Shown here: positions 1-4,606 of the stretch, piece after piece
Position numbering within the stretch: position 1 is the stretch's first letter
Layout of the letters: each line of letters opens with the position of its first letter
Origin: Terriglobia bacterium
GTDB lineage: Bacteria > Acidobacteriota > Terriglobia > UBA7540
Direction: 5' to 3'
Assembly (NCBI GenBank): GCA_030040515.1
Contig: JASHTO010000364.1
Coordinates: forward strand, 1-5,156
DNA: 5,156 nucleotides
The notes under the pieces: model-generated
Databases searched by the model: none
Seen by the model: the letters and a program-made list of their open reading frames with translations, nothing else
Told to the model about the DNA's origin: nothing
Position numbers and translations under genes: made by a program

Positions 1-586
1 TCCCATCCCTGGCCTGCCAATTCAGCATGGCAAAAACCGTGATGGCGCTCACCTGCGGGTAGGAGGTCCCTTTCGGAGGACCTGAGCCGTCAAAGGGGTA
101 ATACATATTCCCGTCTTCGCGGATTTGCGACATCAACGCGCGCATCAGGCCATATTCCGTCTCCAGCCCGAAATCGCTGCCGCACATGGCGCGCATCATG
201 GGCAGGGTGCGCGCGTTTTTGGGGCTGATGTTCCACGTCTGGCTCTTCGGGTCGGCGTAGGGATGACTGACGTTGAACATGAACGCCTGGTCCACCGCAT
301 AAAAATTGTCTGGCTCGAGGTTTCCGATCAGAGCATTAATGGCCAGCTTCGCCCGCTCCTCCAAGTCGAGCGTGTCGGGAACGGTAACGTCGTAAAAGGT
401 TCCGCGGGGCTTGATGGAATCCAGGGTAAGCCAGGTGCTGGAAGGGATGCCTGCCGTGTCCGGCGCGGACCCGGAACCGTGCGCGGCCTGGAGGTGGGTC
501 AGATGAAAGGCTGAGGTGACCAGAAAGCCAGCCATTAAGGTCAACGGCAAAACGGCCCGACCGATTCGCTTGGGCGCTTGCAGCAT
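1..586 (-). CDS. Exported protein of unknown function, 5' part only (C-terminus beyond left edge)
   Basis: This minus-strand frame is open from an ATG at 586 to the left edge of the window, giving 195 residues without a stop. The start is supported by AAAGGA (forward 594-599) seven bases upstream. The N-terminus has the pattern of a Sec signal peptide: basic residues (K6, R7, R10), a hydrophobic stretch at about 11-27, and a possible cleavage near L-Q-A at about 32-34. The mature part has a helical segment (D-L-E-E-R-A-K-L-A-I-N-A-L), a 'N-I-S-P-K-N-A-R-T-L-P-M-M-R' segment and 'E-D-G-N-M-Y-Y-P-F'. From memory these resemble secreted hypothetical proteins of planctomycetes and acidobacteria with a possible alpha/alpha-toroid fold (glycoside hydrolase, lyase or cyclase-like). 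No catalytic residue can be named, so the function is left open. It is divergent from a GntR regulator, which probably controls it. The gene is real with good confidence; the fold is a guess. Confidence 0.8.
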   Translation of the reverse strand, partial: MLQAPKRIGRAVLPLTLMAGFLVTSAFHLTHLQAAHGSGSAPDTAGIPSSTWLTLDSIKPRGTFYDVTVPDTLDLEERAKLAINALIGNLEPDNFYAVDQAFMFNVSHPYADPKSQTWNISPKNARTLPMMRAMCGSDFGLETEYGLMRALMSQIREDGNMYYPFDGSGPPKGTSYPQVSAITVFAMLNWQARDG

Positions 587-633
587 GCTCACATCCTTTC
601 GTTCCTGTCGAAACCGCAGTGGCAGGGGCTTCT

Positions 634-738
634 CCGGGAGTCTGCGCTACCGGGAGTCCGATGGGCTCAGAATTCGGACCGATTCCCGATCTGAAATGGG
701 ACCAGCGGAGCTTCCCCTGTTCGCCTCTACCCGGTCCC
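634..738. other. GC-rich hairpin-forming stretch with a 9-bp direct repeat
   Basis: CCGGGAGTC occurs twice, at 634-642 and 650-658. The second copy can pair in part with downstream sequence: GGGA 652-655 with TCCC 684-687, and TCCGA 657-661 with TCGGA 674-678. A further inverted repeat, GGGACC 698-703 with GGTCCC 733-738, encloses 29 bases. No reading frame here looks coding. The stretch lies between the exported-protein gene and the cloverleaf-like structure at 749-833, and would be part of the exported-protein mRNA leader if the promoter at 886-915 is used. The inverted repeats are visible in the sequence; a biological role is inferred. Confidence 0.4.
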
Positions 739-748
739 GCCTCGTGGC

Positions 749-833
749 ACCGCCCCCCTGATTTAAGGACGGGAGCCCGTCGAAGCTCCCCTCCTGGTTG
801 CAGGAGGGGGTCGTGCGAAAGCACGGGGGTGGT
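749..833. other. Candidate structured RNA or DNA element: four-way junction with competing hairpin
   Basis: An outer stem pairs 749-756 with 826-833 (8 bp, one G-T wobble on the plus strand). Inside it are three consecutive perfect hairpins: GACGGG/CCCGTC at 768-781, CCCCTCCTG/CAGGAGGGG with a GTTG loop at 788-809, and CGTGC-GAAA-GCACG at 812-825. A competing helix, GGGAGC 771-776 with GCTCCC 785-790, excludes the first hairpin and breaks the base of the second, as in switching leaders. The GAAA (GNRA) tetraloop and the wobble pair fit a plus-strand RNA. However, the better promoter evidence nearby (886-915) would transcribe the minus strand, making this part of the exported-protein leader. 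I do not recognise a named riboswitch. It could instead be a palindromic mobile repeat. Confidence 0.45.
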
Positions 834-870
834 TACCTGCACCCGGAACTTTGCGTTGCCATAGGTAACC
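831..870. other. 7-bp inverted repeat flanking the structured element
   Basis: GGTTACC at 831-837 and GGTAACC at 864-870 are perfect reverse complements with 26 bases between them. The left arm overlaps the closing stem of the 749-833 structure by three bases, so the two folds could compete. On the minus strand this would lie at the very 5' end of the exported-protein leader. Confidence 0.35.
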
Positions 871-884
871 CGTCATGGCCAAGC

Positions 885-894
885 CTGTATACAG
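885..894. promoter_or_regulatory. Operator-like palindrome CTGTATACAG (GntR-type GTNNAC core)
   Basis: This is a perfect 10-bp palindrome with a GTATAC core. GntR-family regulators typically bind short palindromes with a GT(n)AC core. It overlaps the predicted minus-strand -10 and lies about 200 bp upstream of a GntR gene. The assignment to that regulator is inferred from proximity and motif type. Confidence 0.5.
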
Positions 895-915
895 TATGCG
901 GCAGTGGAATGTCAA
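886..915 (-). promoter_or_regulatory. Predicted sigma-70-like promoter of the divergent exported-protein gene
   Basis: Read on the minus strand there is a perfect -35 TTGACA (forward 910-915), an 18-bp spacer, and a -10 TATACA (forward 886-891, 4 of 6 consensus bases). Transcription would start near 880, giving a leader of roughly 290 nt before the ATG at 586. The -10 lies inside the palindrome at 885-894, as expected for repression by the neighbouring GntR protein. This is prediction from sequence only. Confidence 0.5.
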
Positions 916-968
916 GGGCTAAACGCCTCACCTTAACCCACCGTTTTCGCACACATTTTTTAAACCTA

Positions 969-998
969 TTGACTTACACGTGGAATACAGTGTACAAA
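969..998 (+). promoter_or_regulatory. Predicted sigma-70-like promoter of the GntR regulator
   Basis: TTGACT (969-974, 5 of 6 consensus bases) is followed after 18 bp by TACAAA (993-998, 4 of 6). Initiation would fall near 1005, upstream of the strong Shine-Dalgarno sequence at 1027-1035. The predicted -10 overlaps the GTGTAC site at 990-995, which would suit autorepression. Confidence 0.45.
985..996. promoter_or_regulatory. Second operator-like site, ATACAGTGTACA (GTGTAC core)
   Basis: The site contains TACA-G-TGTA (986-994) and TGTACA (991-996), both palindromic. It shares ATACAGTRT with the upstream site (889-897 and 985-993). The GTNNAC cores of the two sites start 103 bp apart. This copy is less symmetrical than the first. 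It overlaps the predicted -10 of the regulator gene, so autoregulation is the natural reading. Confidence 0.42.
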
Positions 999-1026
999 CA
1001 GGCATGGGGCATTACCCCACACTCGC

Positions 1027-1046
1027 GGTGGAGGACAAACACACTG
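1027..1046 (+). promoter_or_regulatory. Strong Shine-Dalgarno with in-frame CTG, possible alternative start of the GntR gene
   Basis: GGTGGAGGA (1027-1035) is the best ribosome-binding sequence upstream of the regulator. Nine bases after its GGAGG core comes CTG (1044-1046), which is in frame with the regulator and would add 15 residues. No ATG, GTG or TTG lies in that frame between it and the ATG at 1089. CTG starts are rare in bacteria, so this is recorded as an alternative, not the call. Confidence 0.35.
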
Positions 1047-1088
1047 GCTGAGTCTCCCGCAACAACCAGCAGGCTTATTCTCGAGGGC

Positions 1089-1778
1089 ATGGACACGCGC
1101 ACGTTAAAAGACCAGGTTGTCCAATTGCTCAGCAACGCCATTCTTTCCGGCAAGCTTAAACCCGGCGAGCGGTTGAACGAAAGCAGGTACGCTCGGGAAC
1201 TGGGCGTCAGCCGCATTCCGATTCGCGAGGCGCTCCAGCAGCTTCAGGAGCGCGGATTGGTGGTGGACGTTCCCCGGCGCGGCAAGTTTGTGGTCAACCT
1301 CAGCGAGGAAGAGATCCAGAAGATCAACAGTCTTCGCCTCATCCTCGAAGCCGAAGCGCTTCGCCTGTGCCGGGCAAAAATTGCGCCCGGAGACGGCGAA
1401 ATTCTGGAAGCGTTCGTGGAGAAAATGAAGCACTCCGAAAGCCTTCCGGAAATTGAGGCGGCGGCGCTGGATCTGGAGTTTCATCGCACCATTTGGAGCT
1501 ATTGCGGGAATTCCTATCTCATTGGCGCGCTGGAGACCATCGTGGTTCCGCTCTTCGCCCACCGCGTTCTGTGGAGAATCAACCGCGATATGCTGGGATG
1601 GGCAGCCATTCTGGTGAAGCAGCATCGCGCGTTCGTGGACTATGTGTTGGGAAAAATACAGACCCCCGCCGAACTGGTGATGCTCGAACATTTGTCCTAT
1701 CGCTACACTCAACCGGCGCGGTTTTCGAGTCTGGCGCTGTCGCAACCGGAACTGGTCTCCACCCCCGATAAGATTTAG
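1089..1778 (+). CDS. GntR-family transcriptional regulator, FadR subfamily (FCD domain)
   Basis: The 229-residue product is of normal length for a FadR-type GntR repressor. Residues about 1-70 form the winged helix-turn-helix, with the signature 'Y-A-R-E-L-G-V-S-R-I-P-I-R-E-A-L-Q-Q-L' and a 'R-R-G-K-F-V-V' wing. Residues about 77-210 form the all-helical FCD ligand domain. D128 and H132 (D-L-E-F-H), H179 (K-Q-H-R-A-F) and H201 fit the usual metal-binding set, so a carboxylate effector such as a sugar acid is likely for the family; the actual ligand cannot be read. The frame is open from 798, but the DNA-binding domain begins just after the ATG at 1089. That ATG has GAGGG only one base upstream, and a better-placed ribosome site precedes a CTG at 1044. 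The gene is divergent from the exported-protein gene, and two GTNNAC sites lie between them. Confidence 0.9.
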   Translation: MDTRTLKDQVVQLLSNAILSGKLKPGERLNESRYARELGVSRIPIREALQQLQERGLVVDVPRRGKFVVNLSEEEIQKINSLRLILEAEALRLCRAKIAPGDGEILEAFVEKMKHSESLPEIEAAALDLEFHRTIWSYCGNSYLIGALETIVVPLFAHRVLWRINRDMLGWAAILVKQHRAFVDYVLGKIQTPAELVMLEHLSYRYTQPARFSSLALSQPELVSTPDKI

Positions 1779-1861
1779 CCAGGCTCTGATCATTACCATC
1801 TCTCTCGGGCTGGACTTTGCCCTCCGTCGATCTCAATTCTTTCCGGGTTGAGGTATCCGCT

Positions 1862-2485
1862 ATGAAAAAGAAACTTTTTGTGGCGACGCTGATCGCTGGT
1901 GGACTGCTCGGCTGCTGGGGCGGAGTGGCAAGCTCGCCGGTTGCCGGCGCCGGGTGGGAATCCCCCTTTCCGCCGCAAAACCCTGCTCCGGGCAACGCCA
2001 AACCCAGCGGCAAGGAAAAGCACTGGAGCGGCACCCTGGTGGATTTCGGCTGCATGGTGAAGGCGCTGCAACCCCCAAAGGGAGGCGCGAACGCCGGCCC
2101 CGGGCTTGATGCTCCCGGATCCAATTTTCTCGGGGGCGCGCCGCAGGCCGGCCATGCCGCCGGCGGAATGAGCGGAAGTCAGGGCTCTGTGGGGAATTCC
2201 CCCGTGGATGATAGCGGTCTGGACCAGAACCACCTGGCGCAAGTAGCCCGCGTGGATAACGCCGCCAAACAGTGTGGCCCCACCGCTTCAACTCAAAATT
2301 TTGCTTTGGCAACCTCGGAAGGCGAGGTGTTCAGATTTGATCCGCAGGGAAACTCCCTGGCAGCCGATGTGCTGAAGCAGACCGAAATCAGCAAACGAAT
2401 TAAGGCGAGAGTGTCCGGCACCCTGGACAGCCACTCCACCCTCGACGTCGCTTCCCTCAATATCAAGACCAAGGAAAAGCACTGA
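1862..2485 (+). CDS. Small lipoprotein, function unknown (acidobacterial W-S-G-T-L-V-D type)
   Basis: The predicted product has 207 residues. The ATG at 1862 is preferred over upstream starts because it has GAGG at 1850-1853 and opens a classical lipoprotein signal: M-K-K-K, a hydrophobic core, and the lipobox L-L-G-C with C18 as the lipidated cysteine. A glycine/proline/alanine-rich linker follows, then a short motif around residues 56-66 (H-W-S-G-T-L-V-D-F-G-C), a second low-complexity insert (about 70-120), and a compact beta-rich tail. The tail contains 'Q-C-G-P-T-A-S-T', 'V-F-R-F-D-P-Q-G-N' and 'K-A-R-V-S-G-T-L-D'. The tail resembles small secreted acidobacterial domains of unknown function, possibly OB-like. 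C64 and C138 could form a disulphide. The gene starts 83 bp after the regulator in the same direction with no clear terminator between them, so co-transcription is possible. Confidence 0.82.
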   Translation: MKKKLFVATLIAGGLLGCWGGVASSPVAGAGWESPFPPQNPAPGNAKPSGKEKHWSGTLVDFGCMVKALQPPKGGANAGPGLDAPGSNFLGGAPQAGHAAGGMSGSQGSVGNSPVDDSGLDQNHLAQVARVDNAAKQCGPTASTQNFALATSEGEVFRFDPQGNSLAADVLKQTEISKRIKARVSGTLDSHSTLDVASLNIKTKEKH

Positions 2486-2498
2486 CCGGCGGCGCCGG
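2486..2498 (+). other. Weak hairpin directly after the lipoprotein gene
   Basis: CCGGC-GGC-GCCGG follows the stop codon immediately. There is no T-run after it, so it is not a convincing intrinsic terminator, though it may shield the mRNA 3' end. Confidence 0.2.
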
Positions 2499-2558
2499 GC
2501 GGTAGATCATTCGGGCTCTGCGCCTGAGCTTGCGATACCCTGAGAAAGCCGGGAAGTA

Positions 2559-2827
2559 ACCCCTCACCCCGCGGCGCATGGCCGCGACCCTCTCCCCTGG
2601 GAGAGGGAAAAATTCTTAGGGGGCGCGGCACATTCCAAGCGCTTTTGCTCTCCTCTTCGAGAGGGGAAAGTATTTTTTGCGCTACAGCGCAGAAATTGTA
2701 TTTTCCTTCTCCCAAGGGGAGAAGGTGGCCAAGGGACGAGGGAATCCTTGCGCCTTAGCGCAAAATTACTTTTTCCTTCTCCCAAGGGGAGAAGGTGGTC
2801 CCGCAAAGGCGGGACCGGATGAGGGGT
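2559..2827. repeat. Composite block of intergenic palindromic repeats (MITE/REP-like)
   Basis: The block is bounded by the inverted pair ACCCCTCA (2559-2566) and TGAGGGGT (2820-2827). It contains a series of hairpins: CCCTCTCCC/GGGAGAGGG at 2588-2607, CCTCT/AGAGG at about 2653-2665, TGCGCT/AGCGCA at 2678-2691, CCTTCTCCC/GGGAGAAGG at 2705-2725, TTGCGC/GCGCAA at 2748-2763, the CCTTCTCCC hairpin again at 2775-2795, and GGTCCCGC/GCGGGACC at 2797-2816. Such 'CCTCTCCC...GGGAGAGG...GGTGAGGGG' modules recur between genes in many GC-rich bacteria and often produce spurious ORFs. It fills most of the gene-free stretch 2486-2890. It has no transposase and is probably a non-autonomous element, or several nested ones. 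Confidence 0.75.
2678..2798. repeat. Two tandem 70-bp-period units of the palindromic repeat
   Basis: A 28-bp identical segment occurs at 2701-2728 and 2771-2798. Each copy is preceded at the same distance by a GCGC-type hairpin (2678-2691 and 2748-2763). The period is therefore 70 bp, and each unit consists of one AT-flanked GCGC hairpin plus one CCTTCTCCC hairpin. Confidence 0.7.
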
Positions 2828-2901
2828 CCCTTCCCGCGCGGGTGCACCACCACGTCGCGGAAAAGACTAAAAGCGGCGATCTGAAATTCGTGTATGTCGC
2901 G

Positions 2902-2907
2902 TACAAT
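2902..2907 (+). promoter_or_regulatory. Possible -10 element (TACAAT) of the TIGR03435 gene
   Basis: TACAAT matches the sigma-70 -10 at 5 of 6 positions. The only -35 candidate is CTGAAA at 2881-2886 with a short 15-bp spacer. If used, transcription would begin near 2914, excluding the ATGs at 2894 and 2906 as starts and favouring ATG 2918 or 2927. Confidence 0.25.
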
Positions 2908-2926
2908 GATTCCATGCATGCGATAC

Positions 2927-3899
2927 ATGACGCGAGGAGGAGCTAAGATATTCCTGGCTACGGCTGTGTTGGCCACCATTGCTGTTCCCCTCGAATTTGG
3001 TGGGGCACCCATCGCGTTTGGGCAGGGCAGCGCCGCAGGCGCGCCCCAGCACCCCACGCCATCCACGGTCGGCCCGCCGTTGGCCAGCACTGCAAGGTTC
3101 GAAGTGGCTTCCATCAAGCACATTAATCCCGGCCCTGACATGATTCTTAAGGTCACGAATTTGCCTACTGATGGAAGGTTTTACGCGACTGGAGTTACGG
3201 CGAAAAACCTGATTACAATCGCCTATCGCGTTAACCTCTCTTGGATTGTTGGAGGGCCGAGCTGGATTAGCTTCGACCGCTTCGATGTTCAGGCAAAAGG
3301 AGACAGATCTCTCGACGAGCAACTGAAGCAGCTTAGTCAGGATCAGGCCGGCCTGATAAAGAGCCAGATGCTTCAGCAGCTTCTGGCCGACCGATTCAAG
3401 TTGAGCGTCCACCATGAGACGAGAGATCAGCCGGTGTATGAACTCATCGTAGCCAAGAATGGACCGAAGGTCGAGCCGGCAAAAGACGATGCCTCTACGC
3501 CATCCGCTGATGATCCCGCTGCAGGAGGACCGGGAGGAAAGCCCCGCATGAAAATGGGAAGTGAGGGGGGAGAGCAGTATATGCAGTTTCAGGAGGGCAC
3601 CATGGCATACTTGGCGGCAGTCCTGGAGAGCTCGGTAGGTCGTAACGTGGTGGATAAGACCGGACTGGGGGGGGAAATACAACTTCCGTCTGCACTGGAC
3701 ATCGGATATGGGTGGAGCCGGCGGCGCTGCGGCGGAAGACGGGAACAAATCCTCTGCGCCCGGAGCGGCCCTCCCTGGAGCCGGCGGGCCCTCCCTATTC
3801 ACCGCCCTTCAGGAACAGCTTGGCTTGAAACTGCAACCGGCGAAGGGGCCGGTCGATGTTCTGGTCATTGACCACATCGAAAAACCGTCAGAAGACTAA
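2927..3899 (+). pseudogene. TIGR03435 (DUF3738) family exported protein, frameshifted by one base near the 3' end
   Basis: The intact frame reads a signal peptide (R3, K7, then a hydrophobic run to about residue 22), a polar linker, and then family hallmarks from about residue 58: 'F-E-V-A-S-I-K', 'L-I-T-I-A-Y-R-V', 'G-G-P-S-W-I-S-F-D-R-F-D-V', 'L-L-A-D-R-F-K-L-S-V-H-H-E-T', 'P-V-Y-E-L-I-V-A-K-N-G-P-K' and 'V-V-D-K-T-G-L'. At the G8 run 3667-3674 the frame is lost. The expected ending ('K-Y-N-F-R-L-H-W', then 'S-L-F-T-A-L-Q-E-Q-L-G-L-K-L' and 'V-L-V-I-D-H-I-E-K-P-S') continues in the next frame to the stop at 3897-3899. Without a frame correction, translation runs on to 3871. Removing one G restores about 323 residues. 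The family is abundant in Acidobacteriota and its function is unknown. The start is uncertain: in-frame ATGs at 2894, 2906, 2918 and 2927 all lack a good ribosome site; 2927 was chosen because it gives the most compact signal peptide. The gene may be intact if the extra G is a sequencing error. Confidence 0.85.
3667..3674 (+). other. G8 homopolymer at the frameshift point
   Basis: Eight consecutive Gs follow the T-G-L codons. Seven would keep the family-typical reading 'D-K-T-G-L-G-G-K-Y-N-F'; eight shift it to '...G-G-E-I-Q-L-P' and a divergent tail. Possible explanations are a base-calling or assembly error, a real inactivating mutation, slippage by RNA polymerase, or phase variation. Confidence 0.85.
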
Positions 3900-3952
3900 C
3901 CACCCGGGCGGGGTCTGCGGGACAGGGACGCCAGCACGCGGAGATCTGGAAG

Positions 3953-4339
3953 TTACCACACCTCCAGCACTAGTCCGTCCACTTCATTAAAGTGTCTATC
4001 GCGAGTGGCCAGCCGCAAACCATATTGTTGAGCCACGGCGTCAATCCAAACGTCATTGTCCGGAATGGGATTGCCTTTCGACCTGAGGCGTTCCTTTATC
4101 TGGCCGAAGTGCTGAGCGGTAACCGCATCGCAATTAAGAACAACCACCGACCCGGCGAGTTGATCAATTCTGTCAAGGTTGGGCGCCATTTGGCCCGACT
4201 TGCGCGCGCCGAAGTAAAGCTCGCCCAGTACGATGCTGGGCAGAAGAACCTCACTGCTGGAGATTTGATGAGAGGCAGCCTTGTCTCCGGAAAACAGCGC
4301 GATGACGATGTTGGTATCGAGAAGGACCTTACCAGCCAT
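3953..4339 (-). CDS. vapC: PIN-domain ribonuclease toxin, VapC family
   Basis: The 128-residue product is typical in length for VapC toxins, which are Mg2+-dependent endoribonucleases that cut specific tRNAs or rRNA and are held inactive by the co-expressed antitoxin. The acidic PIN residues are present: D8 in 'L-L-D-T-N-I', E40 in 'L-G-E-L-Y-F-G-A', D96 in 'I-P-D-N-D-V-W-I-D-A' and D114 in 'A-T-R-D-R-H-F'. The active site therefore looks complete. The start at 4339 overlaps the last 11 bases of the antitoxin gene, and AAAAGG (forward 4349-4354) lies nine bases upstream as a ribosome site. The C-terminus is normal (V-D-G-L-V-L-E-V-W). The gene converges on the TIGR03435 gene, with 53 bp between the two stop ends and no clear terminator there. 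The RNA target cannot be predicted. Confidence 0.92.
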   Translation of the reverse strand: MAGKVLLDTNIVIALFSGDKAASHQISSSEVLLPSIVLGELYFGARKSGQMAPNLDRIDQLAGSVVVLNCDAVTAQHFGQIKERLRSKGNPIPDNDVWIDAVAQQYGLRLATRDRHFNEVDGLVLEVW

Positions 4340-4550
4340 TCGGGTCGACCTTTTCGCAACCTTCCTCGATGGCTTGCGACATGGCCTCCAGATCCGCCGG
4401 TGAGATGGAGCCCGCGAAGTGCAGGAGGCTTTGCCCCGGTGTGCCCTGCGGAGCCGCGAGGCGCCGCACGAAGTTCAGGACTTCCAGGCGCTGAGGATCG
4501 TCCAAGCGGTCGACTTGCTCGATGATTTGGTCACGAATCGTCGCACTCAT
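4329..4550 (-). CDS. Antitoxin partner of the PIN-domain toxin
   Basis: This is a 73-residue protein. Residues 1-30 (I-R-D-Q-I-I-E-Q-V-D-R-L-D-D-P-Q then L-E-V-L-N-F-V-R-R-L) match the short helical N-terminus of DUF2281-like antitoxins. The tail (I-S-P-A-D-L-E-A-M-S-Q-A-I-E-E-G-C-E-K-V, ending D-P-N-G-W) is the conserved toxin-wrapping segment seen next to many VapC genes. The ATG at 4550 was chosen over an upstream in-frame TTG at 4589 because that TTG forms part of a consensus -35 sequence. The stop codon lies inside the start region of the toxin gene (11-nt overlap), which supports translational coupling. No AbrB-type or ribbon-helix-helix motif is evident, so how it binds DNA, if it does, is unclear. 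Confidence 0.85.
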   Translation of the reverse strand: MSATIRDQIIEQVDRLDDPQRLEVLNFVRRLAAPQGTPGQSLLHFAGSISPADLEAMSQAIEEGCEKVDPNGW

Positions 4551-4560
4551 GCTGAGTCCC

Positions 4561-4589
4561 AATCTAGAGAAGCTTTCCCGTGTTGTCAA
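4561..4589 (-). promoter_or_regulatory. Strong predicted promoter of the toxin-antitoxin operon, near-leaderless
   Basis: On the minus strand a perfect TTGACA (forward 4584-4589) is followed after an optimal 17 bp by TAGATT (forward 4561-4566, 4 of 6). Initiation would fall around 4554, only about four bases before the antitoxin ATG at 4550, which has no clear Shine-Dalgarno sequence. This suggests a leaderless or nearly leaderless mRNA. The promoter lies between the CoA-transferase stop codon (4607) and the antitoxin start, so the pair can be expressed on its own. Confidence 0.6.
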
Positions 4590-4606
4590 GGCGGGACACC
4601 CTGGGT

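Noticed and set aside
749..833. tRNA gene, because of the cloverleaf-like fold
   Set aside because: Arm lengths are wrong, there is no T-psi-C signature (GTTCGA), no 7-bp acceptor stem with a discriminator, and no normal anticodon loop.
336..842. Minus-strand 168-residue open frame
   Set aside because: It overlaps the exported-protein gene in another frame and covers the hairpin region; its composition (runs of R, G, P, H) is that of a GC-rich shadow frame with no signal or domain.
798..1088. N-terminal extension of the GntR regulator up to an ATG or GTG near 798
   Set aside because: The frame happens to be open, but it crosses the structured region, both operator-like sites and the predicted promoter, and the translated sequence has no family similarity. 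The winged-helix domain starts right after 1089.
2588..2607. Rho-independent terminator for the lipoprotein gene
   Set aside because: The stem is perfect but the loop is only two bases and what follows is an A-run, not a T-run on the plus strand; it belongs to the repeat family.
2559..2827. CRISPR array, because of repeated palindromes
   Set aside because: The units vary in sequence and orientation, there are no uniform spacers, and no cas gene is nearby.
2677..2946. Plus-strand open frame with 'P-R-G-E-G-G' type repeats, and the opposite-strand frames at 2564-2806 and 2293-2715
   Set aside because: These are translations of the palindromic repeat block and are a well-known source of false small proteins.
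2867..3802. Minus-strand 311-residue frame opposite the TIGR03435 gene
   Set aside because: The plus strand carries clear family motifs throughout; the opposite frame shows none.
3900..3952. Bidirectional terminator between the convergent TIGR03435 and toxin genes
   Set aside because: I looked for a stem followed by a T-run on either strand and found no convincing one.
4551..4589. TTG start at 4589 for the antitoxin, adding 13 residues
   Set aside because: The TTG is the beginning of a perfect TTGACA -35 with a 17-bp spacer and a good -10, so this stretch is better explained as promoter than as coding sequence.
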